DNA of 64,000 nucleotides from contig NZ_FMXN01000011.1 in the NCBI RefSeq assembly GCF_900104245.1, positions 17,403 through 81,402 on the forward strand. Reading direction: 5' to 3'. The notes beneath the pieces were generated by a model that did no database searches, was not told where the DNA came from, and saw only the letters and a program-made list of their open reading frames with translations. Source of the DNA: Pseudidiomarina indica (GTDB taxonomy: Bacteria > Pseudomonadota > Gammaproteobacteria > Enterobacterales > Alteromonadaceae). Positions 20,227-28,962 of the stretch are shown one piece after another. The translations under genes and the position numbers were made by a program. Position 1 is the stretch's first letter; each line of letters starts with the position of its first letter.

Positions 20227-21117
20227 ATGACAGTACAACACCCAGCATTCCAACGTATCGCCTTGCTGGGCAAGGTTAACCACGAAGCAACACGCACAAC
20301 CTTGAAAAATCTTGAACACCAATTACTGGCTCGTGGTTATCAGGTTTTCATTGAAACTCGAACGGCTGAACAGCTTCGCCAGACACAAGCAACCGTGGTT
20401 GATCTGCATGAACTCGGTGAGGTGGCGGATCTGGCTGTGGTCGTAGGTGGTGATGGCAACATGCTGGGGGCCGCACGAATTCTTTGTGAAGCTCAAATTG
20501 CGGTGATTGGCGTGAATCGGGGCAACCTGGGGTTCCTCACCGATTTAGACCCCGACCTTGTGATGGAGCAATTATTACCCGTTTTGCAGGGTCACTATCA
20601 AATTGAACGGCGGTTCTTATTGCAAGCCGAGGTTTTTCACCAAGGCAACTCTCAAAGTATTGGGCGCGCTATTAACGAAGTGGTCCTCCACTCCGATAAA
20701 GTGGCGCACATGATTGAATTTGAGGTGTTCGTCAATGATGAATTCGTCTATTCCCAACGCTCGGATGGCTTGATTATTAGCACGCCCACAGGTTCCACTG
20801 CATATTCGCTATCAGGCGGTGGCCCGATTTTAACGCCAGGCTTAGAAGCCATCGCCATGGTGCCAATGTTTCCTCACACTTTGAGCAGTCGCCCGGTGGT
20901 GGTCGATGGCTCGAGCGTCATTTGTTTACGCGCTGCCACTGCCAATGCCAGTAGCTTACAAATCAGCTGCGATGGTCATGTCCGTATGACGGTACAACCA
21001 GGCGACGAAGTTGTCATTCAGCAACACCCGCAGCGACTGTGCTTAGTGCACCCACAAGATCATAGTTACTACCGTGTATTGCGGAACAAACTCGGTTGGG
21101 GCAGCCGCCTGTTTTAA
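20227..21117 (+). CDS. nadK: NAD kinase
   Basis: 296 residues (E. coli 292). Phosphorylates NAD to NADP. The substrate motif GGDGN is at 74-78, with [11 protein letters not shown] following, and the second conserved motif is [22 protein letters not shown] lies 7 bases before the ATG. Divergent from grpE and followed by recN, the same order as in E. coli. Confidence 0.97.
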   Translation: MTVQHPAFQRIALLGKVNHEATRTTLKNLEHQLLARGYQVFIETRTAEQLRQTQATVVDLHELGEVADLAVVVGGDGNMLGAARILCEAQIAVIGVNRGNLGFLTDLDPDLVMEQLLPVLQGHYQIERRFLLQAEVFHQGNSQSIGRAINEVVLHSDKVAHMIEFEVFVNDEFVYSQRSDGLIISTPTGSTAYSLSGGGPILTPGLEAIAMVPMFPHTLSSRPVVVDGSSVICLRAATANASSLQISCDGHVRMTVQPGDEVVIQQHPQRLCLVHPQDHSYYRVLRNKLGWGSRLF

Positions 21118-21133
21118 TTTTTTAATTGCCATC

Positions 21134-21181
21134 TTGCATTACTGTATAAATACTGTATAACTACTGTATACAAACACAGTA
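21134..21181 (+). promoter_or_regulatory. LexA-controlled recN promoter with three phased half-site repeats
   Basis: A 20-base LexA box at 21162-21181 reads TACTGTATACAAACACAGTA, a full CTGT-N8-ACAG match. Upstream, ACTGTATA repeats at 21141, 21152 and 21163, an exact 11-base period of LexA half-sites. A candidate promoter, TTGCAT (21134-21139), 16 bases, TATAAC (21156-21161), is embedded in the array. LexA binding here would block RNA polymerase. Confidence 0.88.
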
Positions 21182-21194
21182 TGCGAGGTCGCTC

Positions 21195-22874
21195 ATGCTT
21201 ATTCATTTGCAAATTCGAAACTTAGCTGTCGTTCGTCAACTCAATATTGATTTTCGTGCGGGTATGACCGCCATTACCGGGGAAACGGGCGCAGGTAAAT
21301 CCATTGCCTTGGATGCCCTTGGGTTGTGTCTTGGCAACCGTGCTGATGTCGATTTAATCCGCGCTGATAATGACAAAGCCGAGGTCACAGCGACGTTTCA
21401 GTGTGACGATCCGAACAGCCCAGCCGCTCAGTGGTTAGCCGGCGAAGAGCTCGTTGATACTGAAGAGCCGAACACCTGTGTGTTACGCCGAGTCATTACC
21501 CGTGAAGGTCGTTCCAAAGCATGGATTAATGGAACACCGGTCACTGCGGCGCAATTGAAACAGCTAGCCCCCTTACTGGTGAATATCCACGGTCAACATG
21601 AGCATCAACTGCTAACCCGCCCCGAGCACCAAGTTCAACTACTGGATGCTTATGCCCGCCACCAGCATCTACTGGCGGATGTCAGCCAAGCTTACCAGCA
21701 TTGGTATCAATTGCGGCAGCGTCAAAAGCAACTCCAGCAGCACCAAGCAGAAACCGAAGCGCGGCTGCAATTGCTGAACTACCAAGTAGCAGAGCTGAAT
21801 GAGTTTGCTCTTGCTGAAGGAGAATTTGAGCTATTAGAAAATGATCATAAGCGGCTCGCGAATAGTGCTGCGCTGCTCGAAGATTCAGCCTTTGCGCTCA
21901 ATGCTATTTTTGAAGGTGAACATAACAACGCTTATAGCCTGTTACAAAGTGCGTTATCTCGATTAGAACAACAGCTAGATACCGACCCTGGGTTGACCGA
22001 AACGGTTCGGTTATTAAGCGAGGCCAGCGTACAAGTTGAAGAAGCCGCACGGGAACTACGGCGTTACCAAGATGCCATTGAACTGGATGATGAACAGTTG
22101 CTTCTCACTGAAGCTCGTATGACACAAGCTCTGCAGTTAGCACGAAAGCACCAACTTGCTCCCCAGCAGTTGTACGAGCATCACCAACAACTCCTGACTG
22201 AGCTGCATGCCTTAAAAGAAAATCAGGCAGCCGCAGACACCATTGATACCGAGGTTGAACAAGCCGCCGAACGCTATCGTCGCGCTGCTAAAGCACTCTC
22301 CGAAAGTCGCTTGGAAGCAGCCACTGAGCTAGGTCAACGAATTGCGGCAAGCATGCAACAGCTGAACATGCCCCATGGTCGATTTGTGATTGAGGTGACG
22401 CATCAAGGGCAAGCTCCGGCAACTCGATTGGGCACCGATCTGGTGAGCTTTATGGTCACCACCAACCCTGGCCAACCTTTGCAAGCATTAGCGAAGATTG
22501 CTTCAGGCGGTGAATTATCACGAATTAGTTTAGCTATCCAAGTCATTACCGCAACTCAAATGATCACCCCAACCCTCATGTTTGATGAAGTGGATGTTGG
22601 GGTCAGTGGTGCAACCGCAGCAACCGTTGGAAAATTATTACGGCAATTAGGGGAATCAAATCAAGTTATTTGTGTCACACACTTACCACAAGTAGCCGCC
22701 AAAGCGCATCAGCAGTTACGTGTCGATAAAGTGATTGAGGGAGATAATACTGAAACCGTCATGACCCATCTCGATAATAACGAACGTATCATTGAGCTGG
22801 CCCGATTGCTCGGTGGTGATGAAATCACCGCAGCAACCAAAGCAAATGCGGCTGAATTACTTGCGGTTGGTTAG
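21195..22874 (+). CDS. recN: DNA repair protein RecN
   Basis: 559 residues; an SMC-like ATPase for double-strand-break repair. Walker A GETGAGKS at 29-36; a central coiled coil rich in Gln, Glu and Leu (about 150-370); then the ABC signature region ASGGELSRISLA and Walker B TPTLMFDEVDVGVSG. GAGG lies 6 bases before the ATG. The LexA-box array directly upstream marks it as an SOS gene, as in E. coli. Confidence 0.97.
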   Translation: MLIHLQIRNLAVVRQLNIDFRAGMTAITGETGAGKSIALDALGLCLGNRADVDLIRADNDKAEVTATFQCDDPNSPAAQWLAGEELVDTEEPNTCVLRRVITREGRSKAWINGTPVTAAQLKQLAPLLVNIHGQHEHQLLTRPEHQVQLLDAYARHQHLLADVSQAYQHWYQLRQRQKQLQQHQAETEARLQLLNYQVAELNEFALAEGEFELLENDHKRLANSAALLEDSAFALNAIFEGEHNNAYSLLQSALSRLEQQLDTDPGLTETVRLLSEASVQVEEAARELRRYQDAIELDDEQLLLTEARMTQALQLARKHQLAPQQLYEHHQQLLTELHALKENQAAADTIDTEVEQAAERYRRAAKALSESRLEAATELGQRIAASMQQLNMPHGRFVIEVTHQGQAPATRLGTDLVSFMVTTNPGQPLQALAKIASGGELSRISLAIQVITATQMITPTLMFDEVDVGVSGATAATVGKLLRQLGESNQVICVTHLPQVAAKAHQQLRVDKVIEGDNTETVMTHLDNNERIIELARLLGGDEITAATKANAAELLAVG

Positions 22875-22923
22875 GTGGTTTGTTTATCATCGGCAACAGA
22901 TTCAAAAATTAGCAGCAGGTATT

Positions 22924-23277
22924 ATGAAAGCTCTTGTCATTTTAAGTAGTGTCGTGATCTTAAGCGGGTGTTCTGTCTTTGAAAATTGGGTCTATCGAAT
23001 TGATGTGCCCCAAGGTAACTTTTTAGAACAACGTGATATTGACCAACTGCGTGTTGGTATGACGAAAGAACAAGTGGTCTACGTCATTGGAAAACCCGTT
23101 GCTGAAAACGTGTTTGACGATGATGTCTGGTTTTATGTGTTTGACTATAACTCAGGACGCAGTCGTAGTAATAATTACCAAAACAAAGTGAAGTTAACCT
23201 TTGAAAATGATCGGTTGAAAGCCTACGAAGGAACCTTTGACCGACCAGAAAACTTCGATATTCCATTAGAGCAATAA
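22924..23277 (+). CDS. bamE: Outer membrane assembly lipoprotein BamE
   Basis: 117 residues from the ATG at 22924. The signal peptide ends in ILSGC, with Cys16 as the lipidation site. The BamE/SmpA core includes QGNFLEQRDIDQLRVGMTK and VIGKPVAENVFDDDVWFYVFDY. It is part of the BAM complex that inserts outer-membrane beta-barrels. The position after recN is conserved in gammaproteobacteria. Confidence 0.95.
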   Translation: MKALVILSSVVILSGCSVFENWVYRIDVPQGNFLEQRDIDQLRVGMTKEQVVYVIGKPVAENVFDDDVWFYVFDYNSGRSRSNNYQNKVKLTFENDRLKAYEGTFDRPENFDIPLEQ

Positions 23278-23315
23278 ACCGTTCTAATGAGTCATCTTCC
23301 GTTTTAAGGAGCGTG

Positions 23316-26072
23316 ATGACGACTGACCGAGCAGGAGTCAAAACAGCGGAACGGGTAATTCTTGACGACCACGAGATTACCAAAAGTCCGACCGACAAAC
23401 GCAACTATCGAATTATAGAGCTCGATAATGGAATGCGGTGCGTACTGGTGCATGAAGCCCAAGCACCGCAGGCCAGCGCCGCGGTCTCTATTGCGGCTGG
23501 GCATTTCCATGATCCTCATAATGCGCAAGGTCTTGCACATTTGCTCGAGCACATGTTGTTCTTAGGCACCGAACAGTATCCCGACCCCAATGGCTATCAA
23601 AAATTCATTAGCGCTCATGGTGGCAGTCATAATGCTTGGACGGGCACCGAGTACAGTAATTATTATTTTACCGTTGATGCCAATCATTTTTCGGCTGCCT
23701 TAGATCGCTTCATGCGCTTTTTCTACGAGCCCCTATTCGCACCCCAATGGATTGAAAAAGAATTACAGTCCATCGAATCCGAGTTTCAATTAAAACGCCA
23801 AGACGAGTTACGCCGTTTGTATCAGGTGCATAAAGCAACGGCGAACCCGAAGCATCCATTTAGCAATTTCTCGGTGGGCAACCTCACCACCTTGATCGAT
23901 CGGCCTGAGGCCACATTGCGACAACAGCTACGACAGTTTTTTGAACGCTGGTACTGTGCTCGACGGATGACCTGTGTCTTGCTCGGGCCACAATCTTTAG
24001 ATGAGTTAGCCGCATTGGCCAGACACCATGCTTCGCCCATCCGCAGTGGCTGTGCGGATATTTGGCATGTTGATGAACCGCTTTACTTGCCCGAGCAGCT
24101 CGGGGTGCAGATTTACATGAAACCGTTAAAAGACGCACGGCGCCTGATCGTGACGTTTGCGTTGCCCGGGATTAATGACGATTATGCCAACAAGACCACC
24201 AGTTACCTCGCCCATCTGATCGGTTATGAAGGACCCCATAGCCTCTTCAGTGTATTACGTGATAAACACTGGATTAATTCATTGTCTGCTGGGGGCGGCA
24301 TTAGTGGCAGCAACTTTAAAGACTTTAATATTAATATGCAGTTGACCGAACAGGGCATGCAGTATTGTGACGACATCATCACCGAGGTGTTTAGTTTTAT
24401 TCAACTGATCCGCGAACAAGGAATTGATGAGTGGCGTTACCATGAACGACGCATTAGCATCATCAATGCGTTTAACTTCCAAGAGCCTCCTCGGGCAAGC
24501 GATTTAGCCCCACAACTGGCAGTCAATCTACAACATTACTTGGCAGAAGACGTCATTTTCGGCGATTACCGCATGGACGGTTTATATTGCCCCAAAGTGG
24601 AACAGTTTCTTGACTGCATGCATCCAGAAAACATGCGAGTCACGCTCATTCATAAAAATGTTCCAACCGAGCTGCGAGAGCCCATTTATGGCAGTGATTA
24701 TGCGATTCATCCATTGCATCCCGATCAGCTCAAACGTTTCCTAGCGCCACCACCCAGTTCAGCCAAATTGCCACTGCCAAATCCGTACTTGCAGCATCCG
24801 CTAGAGTTTCAGCCCTACCCTGATTGCCCCGCAGCACAACCCGTGCGGCATCAAATACTGCCGGCACTCACCTGTTGGCACCTATATGATATTGAATTCA
24901 AGCAGCCCAAAGCGCATCTCTACATTGGCCTGCAGTTGCCGCAAGTAATCGCCAATTCCACCAGTTTTGCGTTGGCCCGGCTCTGGTGTGAATTAATGTT
25001 GGATAGACTCAATGAGGAATGCTATGACGCTGAAATTGCTGGTTTGAACTTCAACCTCTACCCGCAACAGCAGGGCATGACCTTACATATCACTGGGCCA
25101 GCCTACGCGGTGCCACAGCTGGCACAAACGATTTTAACGGTGTTGCAGCAACCGACCTATTCTTCACAGCGTTGGCACGACTTAAAACAACGACTCATCA
25201 CCAGTTGGCGGCAAGCACTCCTGCATAAACCATTGAACTTTCTATTTTCACAGTTGAACGTTCAGTTACAACCCCATACTTATTCGGTCATCCAGCTCGC
25301 CGCAGAATTAGAGAAAATAAGCTACCGTCAGTTTTGCGAAGATAGCACCGCTTTGTTTGAGCCAGCGCAGGTACAACTGTTTGCTCATGGGGATATTCAG
25401 TTGGATCAACTCTCCCCTATTTTTCAGCAACTTGACCAATGGCTCGAGCTAAACCGTTCGCTTCCTGACATTGATTTAATGCCGTCATTACTCACTGATT
25501 TAGATCATGAATCATTGGTGGCCACCCAACATCCGGATCACGCCGTGATTGTGGTGCTACAAGCCTGGCAGACCGAGGTCAGCCAACAAGGGCTGTTTAT
25601 GTTAATCAACCAACTGATTCAGCCTCGTTTTTTCGCTCAACTGCGTACCGAACAGCAATTAGGCTATTTAGTTGGCACCACCTATTTACCGATGCAGCAA
25701 ATTCCCCATTTGCTTTTTTATGTGCAATCCTCTCGGGTCGATCATCATCATTTACATCAAGCAATCGATGATTTTTTCCTCGATATTGCTGACGTGCTGG
25801 ACGATATTCAGCCAACGGAGTTTGAGCAAGTTCGAAAATCTCTTATCCGTCAACTAACCGATAATGACACCAGTTTACGCTCACGCAGCCAGCGCTTATG
25901 GAGCGCCATCACGCAACAAGATCATGATTTTTCGCGGTTAAATCGTATCGCTGAGGCGCTTGAGCAAATGTCACTTGACGTGTTTAAGCAGCACACCCAG
26001 CAACTCATCGAAACCAAAGAAAATCGCATCGTGCTCTGTGCCAAGCCAACTCGCTTTGACACTCCGCCATAA
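23316..26072 (+). CDS. M16-family (insulysin/pitrilysin-like) zinc metalloprotease
   Basis: About 918 residues, full length for the single-chain M16A group (E. coli pitrilysin 962). The inverted zinc motif HLLEH is at 75-79 and the distal Glu ligand is probably in the IESEFQ segment near 154. Four half-domains are expected, and the C-terminal half keeps the LRTEQQLGYLVG motif that contacts substrate. I used the ATG at 23316, with AAGGAG 4 bases upstream, rather than the GTG 3 bases earlier. No signal peptide is visible, so unlike periplasmic pitrilysin this enzyme looks cytoplasmic. It begins 38 bases after bamE. Confidence 0.92.
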   Translation: MTTDRAGVKTAERVILDDHEITKSPTDKRNYRIIELDNGMRCVLVHEAQAPQASAAVSIAAGHFHDPHNAQGLAHLLEHMLFLGTEQYPDPNGYQKFISAHGGSHNAWTGTEYSNYYFTVDANHFSAALDRFMRFFYEPLFAPQWIEKELQSIESEFQLKRQDELRRLYQVHKATANPKHPFSNFSVGNLTTLIDRPEATLRQQLRQFFERWYCARRMTCVLLGPQSLDELAALARHHASPIRSGCADIWHVDEPLYLPEQLGVQIYMKPLKDARRLIVTFALPGINDDYANKTTSYLAHLIGYEGPHSLFSVLRDKHWINSLSAGGGISGSNFKDFNINMQLTEQGMQYCDDIITEVFSFIQLIREQGIDEWRYHERRISIINAFNFQEPPRASDLAPQLAVNLQHYLAEDVIFGDYRMDGLYCPKVEQFLDCMHPENMRVTLIHKNVPTELREPIYGSDYAIHPLHPDQLKRFLAPPPSSAKLPLPNPYLQHPLEFQPYPDCPAAQPVRHQILPALTCWHLYDIEFKQPKAHLYIGLQLPQVIANSTSFALARLWCELMLDRLNEECYDAEIAGLNFNLYPQQQGMTLHITGPAYAVPQLAQTILTVLQQPTYSSQRWHDLKQRLITSWRQALLHKPLNFLFSQLNVQLQPHTYSVIQLAAELEKISYRQFCEDSTALFEPAQVQLFAHGDIQLDQLSPIFQQLDQWLELNRSLPDIDLMPSLLTDLDHESLVATQHPDHAVIVVLQAWQTEVSQQGLFMLINQLIQPRFFAQLRTEQQLGYLVGTTYLPMQQIPHLLFYVQSSRVDHHHLHQAIDDFFLDIADVLDDIQPTEFEQVRKSLIRQLTDNDTSLRSRSQRLWSAITQQDHDFSRLNRIAEALEQMSLDVFKQHTQQLIETKENRIVLCAKPTRFDTPP

Positions 26073-26138
26073 ATTGTTTAACGTGCTACACAACTTATTC
26101 ATAACAAGAACCGTACATCAAACGGTCACAATTTGGGG

Positions 26139-28733
26139 ATGAGCGTGGGACGTCTAAAGTTGTTGTTATTGACAACAAAACGCTTTCTATTATTGGTTAT
26201 CATTTCCTGTTTTTCATATCAGGCTATCGCTCAAGACGACTGGCAAGTCGAGCTGATAAGCTTGCGTGTCGCCAACGAACGGGTCGATGCACAACAACTC
26301 GACCCTCGTAACCGCCCACAGCTATACAATACAGAGACGCTTTACTTGAAGCGAGCCCATCATCCGCTCAGCATCGAGTTTGGTGCTCCCTACGCACCGC
26401 GTGCGTTGACCTTGCAATATCGCTATCGCTTGGATGGCTTTGACCAAAATTGGGTATATACCGACAGCCAATATCGCCGCGCCACCTACACCAATCTTGA
26501 CCATGGTCGTTATCAATTCAATGTACAGGCCTCCTACGATGGTCAAACGTGGCAAGGTCACCGGCAGCTAGCCGTTGAGGTCGCAACGCCTTTCTGGCTC
26601 TCCCCATGGGCCAAAGCTTTCTATGCAGTGCCGCTGCTTGCATTGTTAGCCGCGGGTGGCTTTGTGTTGCGAACCCGTCACCGTGCCATTCAGCAACTCC
26701 GTGAAAGTGAGGAGCGCTTAAAACTCAGTTTATGGGGCAGTGGCGATCAGCTTTGGGACTGGGATATCCCACAGGAAACCATCCATCGTCATAATAGTTG
26801 GCATGAACTAGAAGCATTTCCTATCGATTGTATTCGGGTCAAAGCCGCAGCAGATAGCAGCAATATTCATCCGATGGATTTGCCCGTTGTCCAGCAAAAA
26901 CTCCGTGAACATTTGGATGGTCATAGCCAGTTTTTTGAAGTTACCTACCGCGTGAAAACGGAGCACGGTTGGCTTTCTATCTTAGACCGCGGCAAGGTGG
27001 TGGAGCGGGATGCACAACAGCGTCCATTACGCATGACCGGAACCCTGAAAGATATTACCCCCTTGGTTGAAGCAGAAGAACGCCTCAAAATGTTAGCGGC
27101 ATCCATCACCAATATCTCGGACGGTGTCTGTATTTATGACGCGGAGTTCAACGTCATTGAAACCAACGCATCGTACAGCCGCATCACTGGGTTTGCGCGG
27201 AGCGATGTGATTGGGCGCCCCATGCAATTAGAGGTTTATAGCCCCGAGTTCCTTGAACAAATAAAACGTCAGCTGGGGCAATATGGGGTTTGGCATGGCG
27301 AAGTGGAAGATGTGCGGAAAGACGGCAGTTTTTATCAAATTGAATTGACCGTTGACGCGATTCGCGATGATGTGGGCCATATCTCTCACTACGTTGCCAC
27401 ATTTTCAGATATCACCGAACGCAAACAAAGTGAACGAGAGTTACGTCGACTCGCCAATACCGATACGCTCACCGGCTTACCGAACCGCTCGTATTTTCAG
27501 GTGAGTCACGCCAACTTAGTCCGCAAGCGCGTGCAACATGCACTGCTATTGCTCGACTTGGATGATTTCAAAAAGATTAATGACTCCTTAGGGCATGATG
27601 TTGGTGATCAATTACTCACCCAAGTGGCCGAGCGTATTTTGGAATTAGGCCGCATTCACGACACCCTATACCGGGTGGGAGGCGATGAATTCGTGCTGCT
27701 ATTGGAGAATACCAGCGATGTGAATGTCATCACAGAAATAGCGGCCAAGCTGTTAGACCACCTAAGTCAATCTTTCCATATTCTTCAGCATGATATTGTC
27801 ATGGGCGCCTCCATGGGCGTGGTGGTTTACCCCAACGATGGTCAGTCTTCACAGGAATTGCTGCAAAACGCTGACATCGCCATGTATCACGCTAAAAGTA
27901 AAGGCGGTCACAATTATCAATTTTTTAATGAATCCATGAACCGCAATGCGGTCCGTCGGTTGCAAGTTGAGAATCAACTCCGCCAGGCCCTGCGGAATAA
28001 TCATTTGCGCGTGGTTTATCAACCCAAAGTCTCGTTAACGAACTTTAACTATGTTGGGGTTGAAGCCCTTGCTCGATTACAAATCCCTGGGGTTGGCATG
28101 ATGAGCCCCATCGAATTTATTCCATTGGCAGAAGAAACTGGACTCATTATTGAAATGGGAGAGCAAGTACTGCGCCAAACCTGTCGTGATATGCGCCATT
28201 GGCTAGAGCAAGGGCACGAGTTAGGTCGGGTGGCCGTAAATTTATCGGCGAAACAGTTTTTACAACCTGATTTAACGCAGCGCATTCTCACTATTCTAGC
28301 GGAAGAGCAAGTATCTCCTCACGCACTTGAGCTAGAAATTACCGAAGGTGTCGTGATGGATGATCCAGAGCACGCCATCACGATTATGACCGAGTTAAAT
28401 CAACATGGTATTCAATTAGCATTGGATGACTTCGGCACCGGCTACTCGTCCCTAGCCTACTTGAAACGCTTCCCGATTCAGACCCTCAAAATTGATAAAA
28501 CCTTTGTTGATGATATCAATGCTGCGGAACGCGATCGGAATATGGTTGCGTCCATTGTTGCCATGGCTCACAACCTTGGCTTAAATGTAGTGGCTGAGGG
28601 GGTGGTGAATCACGACCAAGCGGCCACGTTGAGCCGCTTGAACTGTGAATATGCGCAGGGATATTTATTTGCCAAACCGCTGAGCAGTGATGCTTTATTA
28701 GAACAGCTTAACGCACCAGCACTGATACATTAG
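26139..28733 (+). CDS. Membrane sensor with Y_Y_Y-like domain, PAS domains, GGDEF and EAL
   Basis: About 864 residues. A signal peptide (cleavage after AIA near residue 31) is followed by a periplasmic Y_Y_Y-like beta domain (YRYRLDGFDQNWVYTDSQYRRATYTNL). A membrane helix (about 168-188) leads to two PAS domains, GGDEF and EAL. The GGDEF motif is intact (RVGGDEFVLL), and RIHD at the I-site position suggests product inhibition. The EAL domain keeps VEALARL and the DDFGTGYSSL loop. Both diguanylate cyclase and c-di-GMP phosphodiesterase activity are possible. No beta-propeller repeats precede the Y_Y_Y domain, which is unusual. The start is uncertain because the SD is poor. Confidence 0.9.
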   Translation: MSVGRLKLLLLTTKRFLLLVIISCFSYQAIAQDDWQVELISLRVANERVDAQQLDPRNRPQLYNTETLYLKRAHHPLSIEFGAPYAPRALTLQYRYRLDGFDQNWVYTDSQYRRATYTNLDHGRYQFNVQASYDGQTWQGHRQLAVEVATPFWLSPWAKAFYAVPLLALLAAGGFVLRTRHRAIQQLRESEERLKLSLWGSGDQLWDWDIPQETIHRHNSWHELEAFPIDCIRVKAAADSSNIHPMDLPVVQQKLREHLDGHSQFFEVTYRVKTEHGWLSILDRGKVVERDAQQRPLRMTGTLKDITPLVEAEERLKMLAASITNISDGVCIYDAEFNVIETNASYSRITGFARSDVIGRPMQLEVYSPEFLEQIKRQLGQYGVWHGEVEDVRKDGSFYQIELTVDAIRDDVGHISHYVATFSDITERKQSERELRRLANTDTLTGLPNRSYFQVSHANLVRKRVQHALLLLDLDDFKKINDSLGHDVGDQLLTQVAERILELGRIHDTLYRVGGDEFVLLLENTSDVNVITEIAAKLLDHLSQSFHILQHDIVMGASMGVVVYPNDGQSSQELLQNADIAMYHAKSKGGHNYQFFNESMNRNAVRRLQVENQLRQALRNNHLRVVYQPKVSLTNFNYVGVEALARLQIPGVGMMSPIEFIPLAEETGLIIEMGEQVLRQTCRDMRHWLEQGHELGRVAVNLSAKQFLQPDLTQRILTILAEEQVSPHALELEITEGVVMDDPEHAITIMTELNQHGIQLALDDFGTGYSSLAYLKRFPIQTLKIDKTFVDDINAAERDRNMVASIVAMAHNLGLNVVAEGVVNHDQAATLSRLNCEYAQGYLFAKPLSSDALLEQLNAPALIH

Positions 28734-28905
28734 TGGTCCCTTGAGCTTTGAGCCATTGTAACCGCTTATGGATAAAAAAGAGCGGTACAATGAAGGGGCC
28801 GAAGCACAACCCTAAAACACCCCACCGCTTCGCCCCCATGGCATGGGAAAGTGCCGAACAATATAACACCAGCGCAGTTACCACATAACACAGCGCAATC
28901 CACAT
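28708..28905 (-). CDS. Small hypothetical membrane protein
   Basis: 65 residues. Two hydrophobic segments are visible, about 2-22 (WIALCYVVTALVLYCSALSHA) and 29-45 (GVLGLCFGPFIVPLFFI), separated by GAKRW and followed by a basic/polar tail. I do not assign a function. It overlaps the last 26 bases of the GGDEF-EAL gene on the opposite strand and lies 41 bases upstream of the minus-strand fadJ stop. The membrane pattern and tidy fit into the gap support a real gene. Confidence 0.6.
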   Translation of the reverse strand: MWIALCYVVTALVLYCSALSHAMGAKRWGVLGLCFGPFIVPLFFIHKRLQWLKAQGTTNVSVLVR

Positions 28906-28939
28906 AAAGCCCCCAGTTTAACGATTCACTGAAACATCA

Positions 28940-28962
28940 CGAGCGCTTAATAAAAGCGCTCG
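28940..28962 (-). terminator. Hairpin at the fadJ stop codon
   Basis: CGAGCGCTT (28940-28948) pairs perfectly with AAGCGCTCG (28954-28962), and the fadJ TAA lies inside it. No T run follows on the minus strand, so it may protect the mRNA end or terminate weakly. Confidence 0.45.
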
